A stretch of DNA of 64,000 nucleotides. It comes from EB88 sp965199135. Lineage in GTDB: Bacteria; Acidobacteriota; Terriglobia; Terriglobales; Acidobacteriaceae. Under the pieces are notes generated by a model. That model worked only from the letters and a program-made list of their open reading frames with translations, was not told the DNA's origin and did not search any database. Positions 18,823 through 26,967 of the stretch are shown piece after piece; the first letter of the stretch is position 1, and every line of letters starts with the position of its first letter. Made by a program: the position numbers and the translations under genes. The stretch spans positions 806,001 to 870,000 of the forward strand of contig OZ240685.1 in NCBI GenBank assembly GCA_965199135.1, given 5' to 3'.

Positions 18823-19192
18823 GGGGGTAACACTACAACAGCGCCCGCGCTTGAGCACCTCGGTCGGGACAGACAAGGTACGTCGGAGCAGGGCGACGCC
18901 AGAACGGGAATCACTCACCCACGTTTTGTCAGCTTCAACGGAAATTCACATCCCCGTGCGCCGATCAGGATTACGCATCCGGCAACCGATTCCCGTTGCG
19001 AACACCAGGCAGCCCGCAATGGTGAACTTCAGATTCACCGGGCAGGCGTCTTCCCAGCATGCAGCCCGTCAATCCCTATAATGTGGGATTGGCACAGAAA
19101 CGGTCCCAAAGCACTGTCTTAGGCCGCCGACTCTGCTCCACGTTGCACGCGCTTCACACTCCCTGTCCCTCCATGCCAGGTGCATCGCACAC
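18823..19192. other. Divergent intergenic region between GH128 and GT21-like genes
   Basis: A 370-base gap separating two genes that point away from each other. It contains a TATAAT box framed by an inverted repeat (19070-19091, listed separately) and otherwise no open frame with coding character. Confidence 0.6.
19070..19091 (+). promoter_or_regulatory. TATAAT box enclosed in a perfect 7-bp inverted repeat
   Basis: CAATCCC (19070-19076) and GGGATTG (19085-19091) flank an 8-base spacer that starts with the perfect -10 hexamer TATAAT (19077-19082). A repressor dimer binding the repeat would cover the -10 box. No good -35 is visible, so factor-dependent use is possible. Leader to the start at 19193 is about 100 bases. 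Confidence 0.45.
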
Positions 19193-20389
19193 ATGAAGAT
19201 CGATCTAGCCCGGAATGTCGTTCTCGCCCTTGCGGCAATTCCATTCATCTACTACTTCCTGTCGCTCTTCAGCTCCCTTCGCTTTTTTCTGGCGAACCGG
19301 CCTGACAGCGTGGCCGCAAGCGACTTCCTCCCCCCGGTCAGCAACCTCAAACCGGTACGCGGACTCGACCCCGACGCCTACGAGAACTTCGCCAGCTTCT
19401 GCCGCCAGGACTATCCCAATTACGAGATCCTGTTCTGCGTCGGTGACACCAGCGATCCCGTGCTTCCTGTGCTGCAGCGCCTGGTCCGCGACTTTCCGAC
19501 CACCAGCATCCGTATCCTGATCGGCTCCGGCCGCAAAGCCACCAACGACAAGGTCGCCAAACTCGCGCGCATGTCCGAGGAGGCCGCCCACGAGCACCTG
19601 GTTATCAGCGACAGCGATGTGCGCGTCGCCCCGGATTACCTCCGCCGCCTCATGGCGCCGCTCGCCAATCCCAGGGTCGGCGCAGCCACCTGCCTCTATG
19701 TCCCGACAGAATCGAAAGGCGCCGTCCAGCAGATGCAGGATGTCGGCATGCTCTCGGACTTCTACCCCGGCATTCTTGTCGCGAAGCAGCTTGACGGCGT
19801 GAAGTTCGCGCTTGGCCCGACGATCAGCACCACCAAGACCCGGCTCGCTGGCTTCGGCGGCTATGCGGCAATCGAAAACCGCCCCGCCGATGACTTATAC
19901 GTCGGCCGCTTCATCGCCGAACAGGGCTACGAAGTCGCGCTGCTGAACTACCCGATCTCCACCGTGCCTGACTACAGTTCGCTCTCCGAGCTCTTCCACA
20001 AGCGCCTGCGCTGGATCACCGTGATGCGCCACATGCGGCCCATGGGCCACCTCGGCCTGATCTTCACCTTCGGGCTGCCCTGGGCGCTGCTCGCCGTCGC
20101 GCTTCTGCCTGAGCCCGGGATCGCCGAGGGCTACCTGGGCGGCTACCTCGCTGTGCGCGTCCTGCTGACCGTCCTGGTCGGCGTTTGGGGCATGCAACAA
20201 AAGGGAGTCTGGAGCAAGCTGGCCTGGATCCCGGCCTGGGACCTCATGGCCTTCGCCATCTGGATGGTCTCCTTCACACGCCGCTCGATCCGGTGGCGCG
20301 GCCAGGACTATCTCATCCGCAACGGCGAACTGGTTCCGGCTTCACCCCAGGGACCGGTCGCCAAGGCACAGGCCGACCTGCTGCCATAG
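19193..20389 (+). CDS. GT21-like membrane glycosyltransferase (ceramide-glucosyltransferase / HpnI type)
   Basis: A 398-aa membrane enzyme with one N-terminal helix (about 8-32), a GT-A catalytic domain and a C-terminal cluster of hydrophobic helices from about residue 285. The GT21 pattern is visible: SDSDVR (D2), the ADDLYVGRFI acid (D3) and HKRLRW matching (Q/R)xxRW. Relatives glucosylate ceramide in eukaryotes or act on hopanoids (HpnI). Its 3' end faces that of the UDP-sulfoquinovose synthase gene, so a role as a lipid glycosyltransferase using that or another sugar nucleotide is possible but unproven. No hopanoid genes are in the window. Confidence 0.82.
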   Translation: MKIDLARNVVLALAAIPFIYYFLSLFSSLRFFLANRPDSVAASDFLPPVSNLKPVRGLDPDAYENFASFCRQDYPNYEILFCVGDTSDPVLPVLQRLVRDFPTTSIRILIGSGRKATNDKVAKLARMSEEAAHEHLVISDSDVRVAPDYLRRLMAPLANPRVGAATCLYVPTESKGAVQQMQDVGMLSDFYPGILVAKQLDGVKFALGPTISTTKTRLAGFGGYAAIENRPADDLYVGRFIAEQGYEVALLNYPISTVPDYSSLSELFHKRLRWITVMRHMRPMGHLGLIFTFGLPWALLAVALLPEPGIAEGYLGGYLAVRVLLTVLVGVWGMQQKGVWSKLAWIPAWDLMAFAIWMVSFTRRSIRWRGQDYLIRNGELVPASPQGPVAKAQADLLP

Positions 20390-20438
20390 CAGCGAGGTCC
20401 TCGTGAAGGCGCGTAGCGTTCCTCTGGCCGCGCTTCAG

Positions 20439-20542
20439 GTCATCCTGAACGTAGCAAAGGATCTGCAGTCCTCGGCCGCGCCGAGAGAAACCACAGACCC
20501 TTCACTGCGCTCAGGATGACGGGCGATTTGCTCAGGATGACG
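20439..20542. repeat. REP/MITE-like inverted repeat (GTCATCCTGA family)
   Basis: Arms 20439-20464 (GTCATCCTGAACG...) and 20495-20520 (...GCGCTCAGGATGAC) are complementary at about 21 of 26 positions with a 30-base loop, followed by a further CTCAGGATGACG copy at 20531-20542. It sits between convergent genes, a usual place for such dispersed elements, and could form a shared terminator. Confidence 0.65.
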
Positions 20543-20558
20543 CTGCCCCCAAAAGGAC

Positions 20559-21788
20559 CTAGACAGTCCCCTTCACCAGGGCCGGCTCACCCGCCTGCTC
20601 CTGCACGCGCCCAGAAGCCCGGCTGCGTTCGTTGCGCGTCTTGCGCCAGTTCACCTGCGGTGCGAACATCGCGGGGTCGATCCGGTCGCGATACTTGAGC
20701 GCAATGTTGATCAGCGAATCCACCAGCGACTCTGACAGCGTGTGCGGCTCAAGTCCCAGGTCCTGCAGCTTGGAGTGCTTGGCGTTGTAGTAGTGCGTTT
20801 CCATCTCCACGCGCGGGTCTGGCTGGTGGGCGATCTCGACCTTCAACCCCAGCTTGCCGGCAACGGCCTTCACATTCTCCGCCAGCTCCAGCACGGAGAA
20901 CTGCTCCGTGAACTGATTGAAGACGCGGAACTCCCCAGCCTTCGCCGGGTTCAGACAGGCCAGCTCCACGCAGCGAACCGTGTCGCGAATGTCGAGGAAG
21001 CCACGCGTCTGCCCGCCCTTGCCATACACGCTCAGGGGCATGCCGATCGCAGCCTGCGCGCAGAAACGGTTCAGCACCGTGCCAAACACTTCGTCATAGT
21101 CGAAGCGATTGATCAGCGCCTCGTCCATCATGACCTCGTCGCTCACTGTGCCGTACACGACTCCCTGGTTCAGGTCGGTCGCGCGCAGGCCCCAGATTCG
21201 GCAGGCGAACATGATGTTGTGGCTGTCATGCACCTTGGACAGGTGGTAGAACGAGCCCGGCTGCTTCGGGAATGGCAGCGTATCCTTGCGGCCGTTGTGT
21301 TCGATCTCGATAAAGCCTTCTTCGATATCGATGTTCGGCGTCCCGTACTCGCCCATCGTGCCCAGTTTGACGATATGGCACTCGGGCGCGAGCTCGCGGA
21401 TCGCGAACAGGAGGTTCAGCGTGCCGACGACATTGTTCACCTGGGTGTACGTCGCATGCTTCAGGTCGATCATCGAGTAGGGCGCGGAGCGCTGCTCAGC
21501 AAAGTGAACCACCGCTTCCGGCTCGAAGCTCTTGATCGTCGACGACAGGAATTCGCTATCCGCGACATCGCCGACATACAGGTCGATCGTCTTGCCGGTG
21601 AGCTGCTGCCAGATCTGCAGACGTTCCGAGAGGGGCCGGATTGGTGTCAGGGTTTGTGCGCCCAGCTCGAAGTCCCACTGCCGGCGAACAAAATTATCGA
21701 TGATGGCGACCGAATGGCCCCTGTTTGCAAGATGCAAAGCGGTAGCCCAGCCACAATAGCCATCACCACCAAGTACGGCAATCCTCAT
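20559..21788 (-). CDS. sqdB: UDP-sulfoquinovose synthase (SQD1/SqdB family)
   Basis: Converts UDP-glucose and sulfite to UDP-sulfoquinovose, the head-group donor of sulfolipid (SQDG) or sulfonated glycans. The 409-aa SDR-type protein starts with the NAD-binding GGDGYCGWATALHL, and carries VHFAEQRSAPYSM, KLGTMGEYGTP (catalytic Thr and Glu) and FYHLSKVHDSHN (Tyr and Lys), all strongly matching plant SQD1. This level of motif identity makes it distinct from ordinary UDP-glucose epimerases. ATG 21786-21788 has a GGAGGAAAC site. No sqdX or sqdD transferase is recognisable, but a membrane glycosyltransferase converges on it. Confidence 0.92.
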   Translation of the reverse strand: MRIAVLGGDGYCGWATALHLANRGHSVAIIDNFVRRQWDFELGAQTLTPIRPLSERLQIWQQLTGKTIDLYVGDVADSEFLSSTIKSFEPEAVVHFAEQRSAPYSMIDLKHATYTQVNNVVGTLNLLFAIRELAPECHIVKLGTMGEYGTPNIDIEEGFIEIEHNGRKDTLPFPKQPGSFYHLSKVHDSHNIMFACRIWGLRATDLNQGVVYGTVSDEVMMDEALINRFDYDEVFGTVLNRFCAQAAIGMPLSVYGKGGQTRGFLDIRDTVRCVELACLNPAKAGEFRVFNQFTEQFSVLELAENVKAVAGKLGLKVEIAHQPDPRVEMETHYYNAKHSKLQDLGLEPHTLSESLVDSLINIALKYRDRIDPAMFAPQVNWRKTRNERSRASGRVQEQAGEPALVKGTV

Positions 21789-21923
21789 GTTTCCTCCAGA
21801 TCGGGTCGAACAAACTCACTTCATTCCAATGCTATGGTGCTTCTTGAAACGTGCCGCTCACCTTGAAAGTTGCACGTTGCCGGGAGACCACCACCGGCTG
21901 GCGCAAACAGAACACTTCCAGCC

Positions 21924-23777
21924 TCACCGCGAAACACTTGGCGCAGGCGGCAGGGGATGGTTGGTGAACAACACTTTGCCGCCGCTGGTACTGACGGTGT
22001 TCAGCTCGTTTCGGCCGACCAGCGCCACCAATCCATCGACGCGGGTATCCCGCGTGATGATGTACTGCCGTGCTGGCGCCTTCCACATTGCCTCGAACTG
22101 CGTGTCATTCAGGAACATGTTCGGAGCGCCGGGCGCATAGGACCCGTAGACCATTCCGAAAAAGCGCCCGTTCAGGAGCAACGCAGTTCTGTTGGTATAG
22201 AAGAACACGGATGAGAACCAGAAGTAATGGTGATCGATGATCAGCTCACCCGGCGGCGCCTTCTCCAGGCTGTCCACCAGGGGCTTCGATGACAGGTAGG
22301 GATCAAACGCCACCATCGCCAGTCGCGCCGCATGAAAGAAGATCACCATCATCAGCGCCACGGCAATGTAAACACGCCGGCTGCCGGATTTCACTGTTCC
22401 GATAACACCCAGCAGGAACGCCGCAGCCGCAATCCCCAGGGGCCAGCGGAGATACGCGAACGATGGAATCGTCAGGTCCTCCATGTGACCCAGCGAAAGC
22501 TTGTACATGGACGGGTTCGACGTCAGCGCCGCTGAAATATCCCCGGGCGTCGGCAGGTGTCGGTCAGCGATGAGGATCCCGATCGCAATGGCTGCGGCGA
22601 TGCCGCAGATCACCGTGAGCGACCGCGTGCCCCAGCGCAGGATGCGGCCGTCCGCCGCCATGCCCGACCCGATCAGCAAGGCAATAGCCGGGTAGCAGGG
22701 CATCGAGTAGTACTCCTGCGTGGTCGAGAAGGTGAAGAACACCATCACCACCCCGATCCAGCAAAGGGCCAGCAGACGGGTCCGCCCCGCGCGATCCACC
22801 GGCCGGTACCGCAACTGGAAAGCCGCCGGCAGATACACGGTCCACGGAAAGAGCCAGATCAGGTTGAACAGCCAGAACCACACGCGCGGTACCGTGTCGT
22901 AGTCGCGCGGGTAGCGGAGGTTCAGGAAGCGCAGCAACTGCTCATTGATGAAATAAAACCAGAGAAACCCGTGGTACTGCCCCGGGACGCTCTGCATGCT
23001 CCACGAGAAGACCGGCGGGTTGCGCAGCGCCGCGAGAATATGCCAGGGCGCCGCAATTACCAGAAGAATCAGGATGCCGCTGAACGGGCGGATCCGCCGC
23101 CAGGTGTCCCGCCGGAAGAGCTGCCGGGTGATCAAGAGGTACACGATCGCCGCGCCCACCGGGAACACCAGCGCGATCAGGCTCTTGAGCAGCAGTCCCA
23201 CGCCCAGGCTCGCGGCAAACGTCGCAGCCCACAGGCGCGGACGCGCCTCCTCTGCGTCCATCAGGCGCAGAAAGGACCACAGCGCCAGCGCGATGCTCGC
23301 GGTCAGCAGCGCATCCGGAAGAAGAATGCGGGTAAACAGCCACAATCCAATGCAGGTGGAGAGCGCAAGGCCGGCATAGAAGCCGGCGCGGCGTCCAAAC
23401 GCCCAGGTCCCGAACAGCGCTGTCACCCAGCACAAGGAGATCGCCGACAACGCCGACGGGATGCGCGCTGCCCAGTCATGCGGCCCGAAGACCTTGTACG
23501 AGACCACCGTGATCCAGTAGATCAGCGGGGCCTTTTCGAGAAAGGGGATGCCGTCCACGCGCGCCGTCACCCAGTCGCCCGAGGTCAGCATGTTGCGCGC
23601 GATCTGCGCCTGCACTGCGTCCACATCGTCCAGAAGCGACGGCGGCGAGATGATGCAGCCCAGAAACACAGCTGCGGCAAACAAAATCACAACCCAGAGA
23701 AGTCGGTTCGTTCCTACTGCCCGACCGCGAGCATCTGCCCTTTGGCTTGCTGGGCCGGTGCTGACTGTATCTTCCAT
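21924..23777 (-). CDS. ArnT-like lipid-linked sugar transferase (GT83/PMT family)
   Basis: A 617-aa integral membrane glycosyltransferase with about 12 hydrophobic helices and a short C-terminal periplasmic part. The first loop after helix 1 holds the acidic SLLDDVDAVQAQIARNML motif and the later PLIYW segment, both typical of ArnT-like enzymes that transfer sugars from undecaprenyl phosphate to lipid A or other periplasmic acceptors. The start is taken at ATG 23775-23777; an in-frame ATG at 23813 is possible. It overlaps the amidotransferase gene by about 64 bases, so the two are co-translated. Confidence 0.85.
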   Translation of the reverse strand: MEDTVSTGPASQRADARGRAVGTNRLLWVVILFAAAVFLGCIISPPSLLDDVDAVQAQIARNMLTSGDWVTARVDGIPFLEKAPLIYWITVVSYKVFGPHDWAARIPSALSAISLCWVTALFGTWAFGRRAGFYAGLALSTCIGLWLFTRILLPDALLTASIALALWSFLRLMDAEEARPRLWAATFAASLGVGLLLKSLIALVFPVGAAIVYLLITRQLFRRDTWRRIRPFSGILILLVIAAPWHILAALRNPPVFSWSMQSVPGQYHGFLWFYFINEQLLRFLNLRYPRDYDTVPRVWFWLFNLIWLFPWTVYLPAAFQLRYRPVDRAGRTRLLALCWIGVVMVFFTFSTTQEYYSMPCYPAIALLIGSGMAADGRILRWGTRSLTVICGIAAAIAIGILIADRHLPTPGDISAALTSNPSMYKLSLGHMEDLTIPSFAYLRWPLGIAAAAFLLGVIGTVKSGSRRVYIAVALMMVIFFHAARLAMVAFDPYLSSKPLVDSLEKAPPGELIIDHHYFWFSSVFFYTNRTALLLNGRFFGMVYGSYAPGAPNMFLNDTQFEAMWKAPARQYIITRDTRVDGLVALVGRNELNTVSTSGGKVLFTNHPLPPAPSVSR

Positions 23778-25627
23778 CGTTTCATCCACAGGAACAGCAT
23801 CGTCAGGCCCCACAGGTGGTAGCCGATATTGATGCTCCTGTTCAGGTGTTGTTGCGTATAGGAGCGGATCACGTCGAAGCGGAACAGATCGGAGTGCTCC
23901 CGCTCTGCCTCATCCAGTGTACTGAGCAGCACCTGCTTCAGTGGACCGCGGAACCACTCGTGAGCCGGAATATCGAACCCGACCTTCTTGCGCGTGATCA
24001 CCGGTGCGGGCAGGCGAGAGCGCATCAGCTCCTTCAACACCACCTTCTGCCGGCTGCCATCCACCTTCAACTTCGCTGGCAGGGTCGCTGCAAACTCCAC
24101 AATCCGGTGGTCCAGAAACGGAGGCCGCACCTCGATCGAGTGCGCCATGCTCATGCGATCCGACTTCACCAAGATGTCGTCCGCGAGGTAATACTGCTGG
24201 TCGAACTCGAGGTAGGGTGCAAGCCCGTCACCCGGCAGCGCGGCGCGCAGCTCAGCCAGAACATCGCCCAGCGCATAGGGCGGCTTCACCCGCAGCAGCT
24301 CGTTCTTTTCCCGTTCAGAAAAGGTTCCGTTCCAGTGAACATGCGCGCGGTGCGGTGCCACCAGCGAGCCCTCGAGCAGCCGCTTGATCTTGTACTCGAG
24401 CGAGATCTTTTCCTTCGACGCCGGCCAGAAACGCATCGCCTGGAGCGCGAGCGCCCGTCCCGCCGCGGGCACAGCCTGCACCTGCCGCGAAATCTGATTC
24501 GCCCGATACGTCAGGTAGCCGCCGAAGATTTCATCCGCACCCTCGCCGCTGAACGCCACCGTGCAGTGCTGCTTCGTCAGCCTGGAAAGGAACCACACCG
24601 GCAACGCGCCCGAGTCCGCGCTCGGCTCGTCGGAGTAGTACGCGATCTCTTCCATCGCTCCTTCGAGGTCCTCGGCCGGGTTCAGGTCAAGCTGTTCATG
24701 CTCGGTGCCGTAGTGTTCGACCGCCTGGCGGATGTACGCCGACTCGTCGAAACTCTGCCCGGCAAACGCGATCGAAAACGTGCGCAGCTTCGTGCTGGAA
24801 GCCTCTGCCGCATAGTGCAGGATGGTGGAGGAGTCCACGCCACCACTCAGCCACACGCCCAGCGGCACCTCGGCCATCATGTGCTCCCCGACCGACTGCG
24901 CAAGCAGCCCATCGAGCTCCTGCTTCGCATCTTCGAGCGACTTCCGCTCGGGCCGGATCGCTGGCACCTGCCAGTAGGTCCCGCGCGTCGAACGCCCATC
25001 CAGCCACTCCAGCCACGAGCCGGGGGCAAGCTTCTCGATCCCCTCCACCAGTGTCCAGGGAGCCGGCACGTAGTTCATCGAGAGATAGCAGTCCAGCCCC
25101 TCGAGCGAAATCCGCCGCTCAACCTCGGGGTGCACCAGGATCGCTTTCAGTTCGGAACCGAACAAGAGATCCTTGCCCTGCTCCGCGATGTACAGCGGCT
25201 TGATCCCCAGCCGGTCGCGCGCAATCACCAGCCGCTGCGTCGACTCCGTCCAGATCGCAATCGCAAACATCCCGCGCAGCCGCGCAAACGAGCGCGTATC
25301 CCACTCGAGAAACGCGTGGAGCACGGTCTCGGTATCGCAGTGCGTGGTGAAGCGATGTCCCAGGTCCTCAAGCTCCCGGCGTACATCCATGTGGTTGTAG
25401 ATTTCCCCATTGAAGACGATGACGGAGTCGCCATCTTCGGAGTAGATCGGCTGCGAACCGCCGGCGAGATCGATGATCTTCAGCCGCCGCGCGCCCAGGT
25501 AGCAGTTCTCCGATCGGAAAACGCCTCCCTGGTCGGGTCCCCGATGCACCAGGGTTTCTGTTGCGGCAACAATCCGCTCCCGGTCAGGAGACCAGTTCCT
25601 GGCCGTAAATCCAACGATGCCGCACAA
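23714..25627 (-). CDS. asnB: Asparagine-synthetase-type glutamine amidotransferase
   Basis: A 637-aa class II amidotransferase: N-terminal Ntn glutaminase (CGIVGFTARN, HRGPDQGG, YNHMDVR) and C-terminal ATP-pyrophosphatase domain with SGGVDSS. The nucleophile Cys must be residue 2, exposed after Met removal. The Leu before it is codon TTG 25625-25627, preceded by GGCAGGAG, so TTG is the real start although the frame extends to 25687. Length and context (sugar transferase overlapping its end) fit the large AsnB paralogues that amidate glycans or precursors in polysaccharide clusters rather than making free asparagine; that choice is inference. Confidence 0.88.
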   Translation of the reverse strand: MCGIVGFTARNWSPDRERIVAATETLVHRGPDQGGVFRSENCYLGARRLKIIDLAGGSQPIYSEDGDSVIVFNGEIYNHMDVRRELEDLGHRFTTHCDTETVLHAFLEWDTRSFARLRGMFAIAIWTESTQRLVIARDRLGIKPLYIAEQGKDLLFGSELKAILVHPEVERRISLEGLDCYLSMNYVPAPWTLVEGIEKLAPGSWLEWLDGRSTRGTYWQVPAIRPERKSLEDAKQELDGLLAQSVGEHMMAEVPLGVWLSGGVDSSTILHYAAEASSTKLRTFSIAFAGQSFDESAYIRQAVEHYGTEHEQLDLNPAEDLEGAMEEIAYYSDEPSADSGALPVWFLSRLTKQHCTVAFSGEGADEIFGGYLTYRANQISRQVQAVPAAGRALALQAMRFWPASKEKISLEYKIKRLLEGSLVAPHRAHVHWNGTFSEREKNELLRVKPPYALGDVLAELRAALPGDGLAPYLEFDQQYYLADDILVKSDRMSMAHSIEVRPPFLDHRIVEFAATLPAKLKVDGSRQKVVLKELMRSRLPAPVITRKKVGFDIPAHEWFRGPLKQVLLSTLDEAEREHSDLFRFDVIRSYTQQHLNRSINIGYHLWGLTMLFLWMKRWKIQSAPAQQAKGQMLAVGQ

Positions 25628-25962
25628 GCTCTCCTGCCTCTTTCCTGGGTCCAGCCTCGAAAATCTTCGGTCGCTTCGGGTATGCACCCTTTGACGCAGG
25701 GATCGGAGAGCAGGTTTCGCTCGGAAGCCGATCGGCTCGGCGCCGGGCGCTCAGCGCACAGTGCTACCAGCGTATCAGGGCCGTTCCCCACTCCATACAG
25801 GGACATCTCAGCCCCCGCAGCGTCTTCCACATTGCCATCGCACCACAGCAACCGCACGACCCTGTTCAAGGCCTGGATAGGACCGCCGCGGCGCCCTCAT
25901 GCACGACTGCTTCAAGCACAGCGCGTCGACTTCCGCCGAAGCTGCCCTTATACAATCCCCCT
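25628..25962. other. Divergent gap between asnB and the DMT pair
   Basis: A 335-base region with no supported gene. At its right end TACAAT (25951-25956) lies only 6 bases before the ATG of the first DMT gene. Nothing else of note is seen. Confidence 0.5.
25951..25956 (+). promoter_or_regulatory. -10 box placed for a leaderless transcript
   Basis: TACAAT matches the -10 consensus at 5 of 6 positions and ends 6 bases before ATG 25963, so transcription would begin at or next to the start codon. No ribosome site precedes that ATG, and the -35 is weak. Confidence 0.4.
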
Positions 25963-26418
25963 ATGCCGGCACCGCTGACGGACCCCGGGGTCCGCCCGAC
26001 CACCCACCCCGCACTGCGACTCAAAACCTTCTTCATGATCGCCGTCATGATCATCGCCGGGCCCCTCGGCAACGTCTTTCTCGGCAAGGGCATGAAGCAT
26101 GCCGGCGCGCTCACGCTCTGGCCGCCCGCCGCGCTCCTGCGCACAGGCGAGCACATCCTCGCGAATGGCTCCATCTGGCTGGGCATCGCGTCGCTGCTCT
26201 GCTTCTTTCTCGCCAACATCCTGGTGCTCTCCTGGGCCGATTACAGCTTTGTGCAACCGGCCTCCTCGCTCGCCTATGGCGTGGTCGCGCTGCTCGGTCT
26301 CTTCATGCTTGGCGAACACATCTCGCCCCTGCGCTGGGCCGGCATCGCCGTCATCTGCTTCGGCGTCTTCATCGTCGGCCGCACCCACCCAGCGACCGCC
26401 CGTCCGGAGCAGCTCTAA
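25963..26418 (+). CDS. Small DMT/EamA-type membrane protein, subunit 1
   Basis: A 151-aa membrane protein with four hydrophobic helices: about 23-42, 72-90, 95-113 and 122-138. It has the half-size EamA layout with a VQPASSLAYGVVALLG helix and a GEHISPLRWAGIAVI motif shared with SMR and ArnE/ArnF-type proteins. It is followed without gap by a second such gene, suggesting a heterodimeric transporter or lipid-linked sugar flippase. The ArnT-like gene lies on the other strand across the asnB gene, which fits such a role. Confidence 0.78.
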   Translation: MPAPLTDPGVRPTTHPALRLKTFFMIAVMIIAGPLGNVFLGKGMKHAGALTLWPPAALLRTGEHILANGSIWLGIASLLCFFLANILVLSWADYSFVQPASSLAYGVVALLGLFMLGEHISPLRWAGIAVICFGVFIVGRTHPATARPEQL

Positions 26419-26793
26419 GTGCGCGTCTTCATCCTCTTCTTCCTCATCGTCGTCGCAGGCACCGGTGGCGAACTCTGTGTCTCGCGCGCGATGAAGAGCG
26501 TCGGCGAAGCCAGGAGCTTTCATCCCCGCGCCATCGCCGCTCTCATCCTGCGCGCGCTCAGCACACCGTGGATGTGGCTCGGCGTCGCCATGATGGCCAC
26601 CGCCTTCTTTGCGCTGCTCGGTGCCCTGTCGCTCTACAACGTCTCCTTTGTCGTCCCGGTCACCGCCCTCAGCTATGTCGCGGGCGCAGTCGGCAGCGCG
26701 ACGTTTCTCCGGGAGCGCGTGACGCGCGAGCGCTGGATCGGCGTGCTGCTGGTTTCCATCGGCGTCACGCTGGTTTTTCTCGGGAAGCGCTAG
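26419..26793 (+). CDS. Small DMT/EamA-type membrane protein, subunit 2
   Basis: A 124-aa membrane protein with four hydrophobic segments. It starts with GTG 26419, the base after the TAA of its partner gene, so translation by re-initiation is likely. The VSFVVPVTALSYVAGAVG helix and the ERVTRERWIGVLLVSIGV end repeat the pattern of subunit 1 (LAYG...GEH...RWAGIAVI), showing that the two are diverged copies. Paired SMR-like proteins of this kind include ArnE/ArnF (undecaprenyl-phosphate-aminoarabinose flippase) and heterodimeric drug pumps; the substrate here is unknown. Confidence 0.78.
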   Translation: MRVFILFFLIVVAGTGGELCVSRAMKSVGEARSFHPRAIAALILRALSTPWMWLGVAMMATAFFALLGALSLYNVSFVVPVTALSYVAGAVGSATFLRERVTRERWIGVLLVSIGVTLVFLGKR

Positions 26794-26967
26794 GCGCCAC
26801 CATCCAGGTACCAGCTGGCGATTCGTAGGCGCGAGCCCTGCTTCCCGTGTTTCCAATCGAACGCCGGGCGACGTACGATGGGCCAGTTTCCCGGCGTAGC
26901 TTTCCCTGGGCTGCCATAGCTGATTGCACTTTCCCTGACCGTTTCTGGACCGCTTTCTGGAGATCCT

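Noticed and set aside
16777..19122. 781-codon plus-strand frame across the regulator and GH128 genes
   Set aside because: It spans two unrelated minus-strand genes and the gap between them, which a real gene would not do; it is a stop-poor shadow of GC-rich DNA.
22557..23822. 421-codon plus-strand frame opposite the ArnT-like gene
   Set aside because: Composition (Arg, Gln, Pro, His rich) is that of an antisense shadow; the minus-strand membrane protein is clear.
23816..25978. 720-codon plus-strand frame opposite asnB
   Set aside because: The opposite strand encodes a full amidotransferase with catalytic motifs; this frame has none and lacks a start context.
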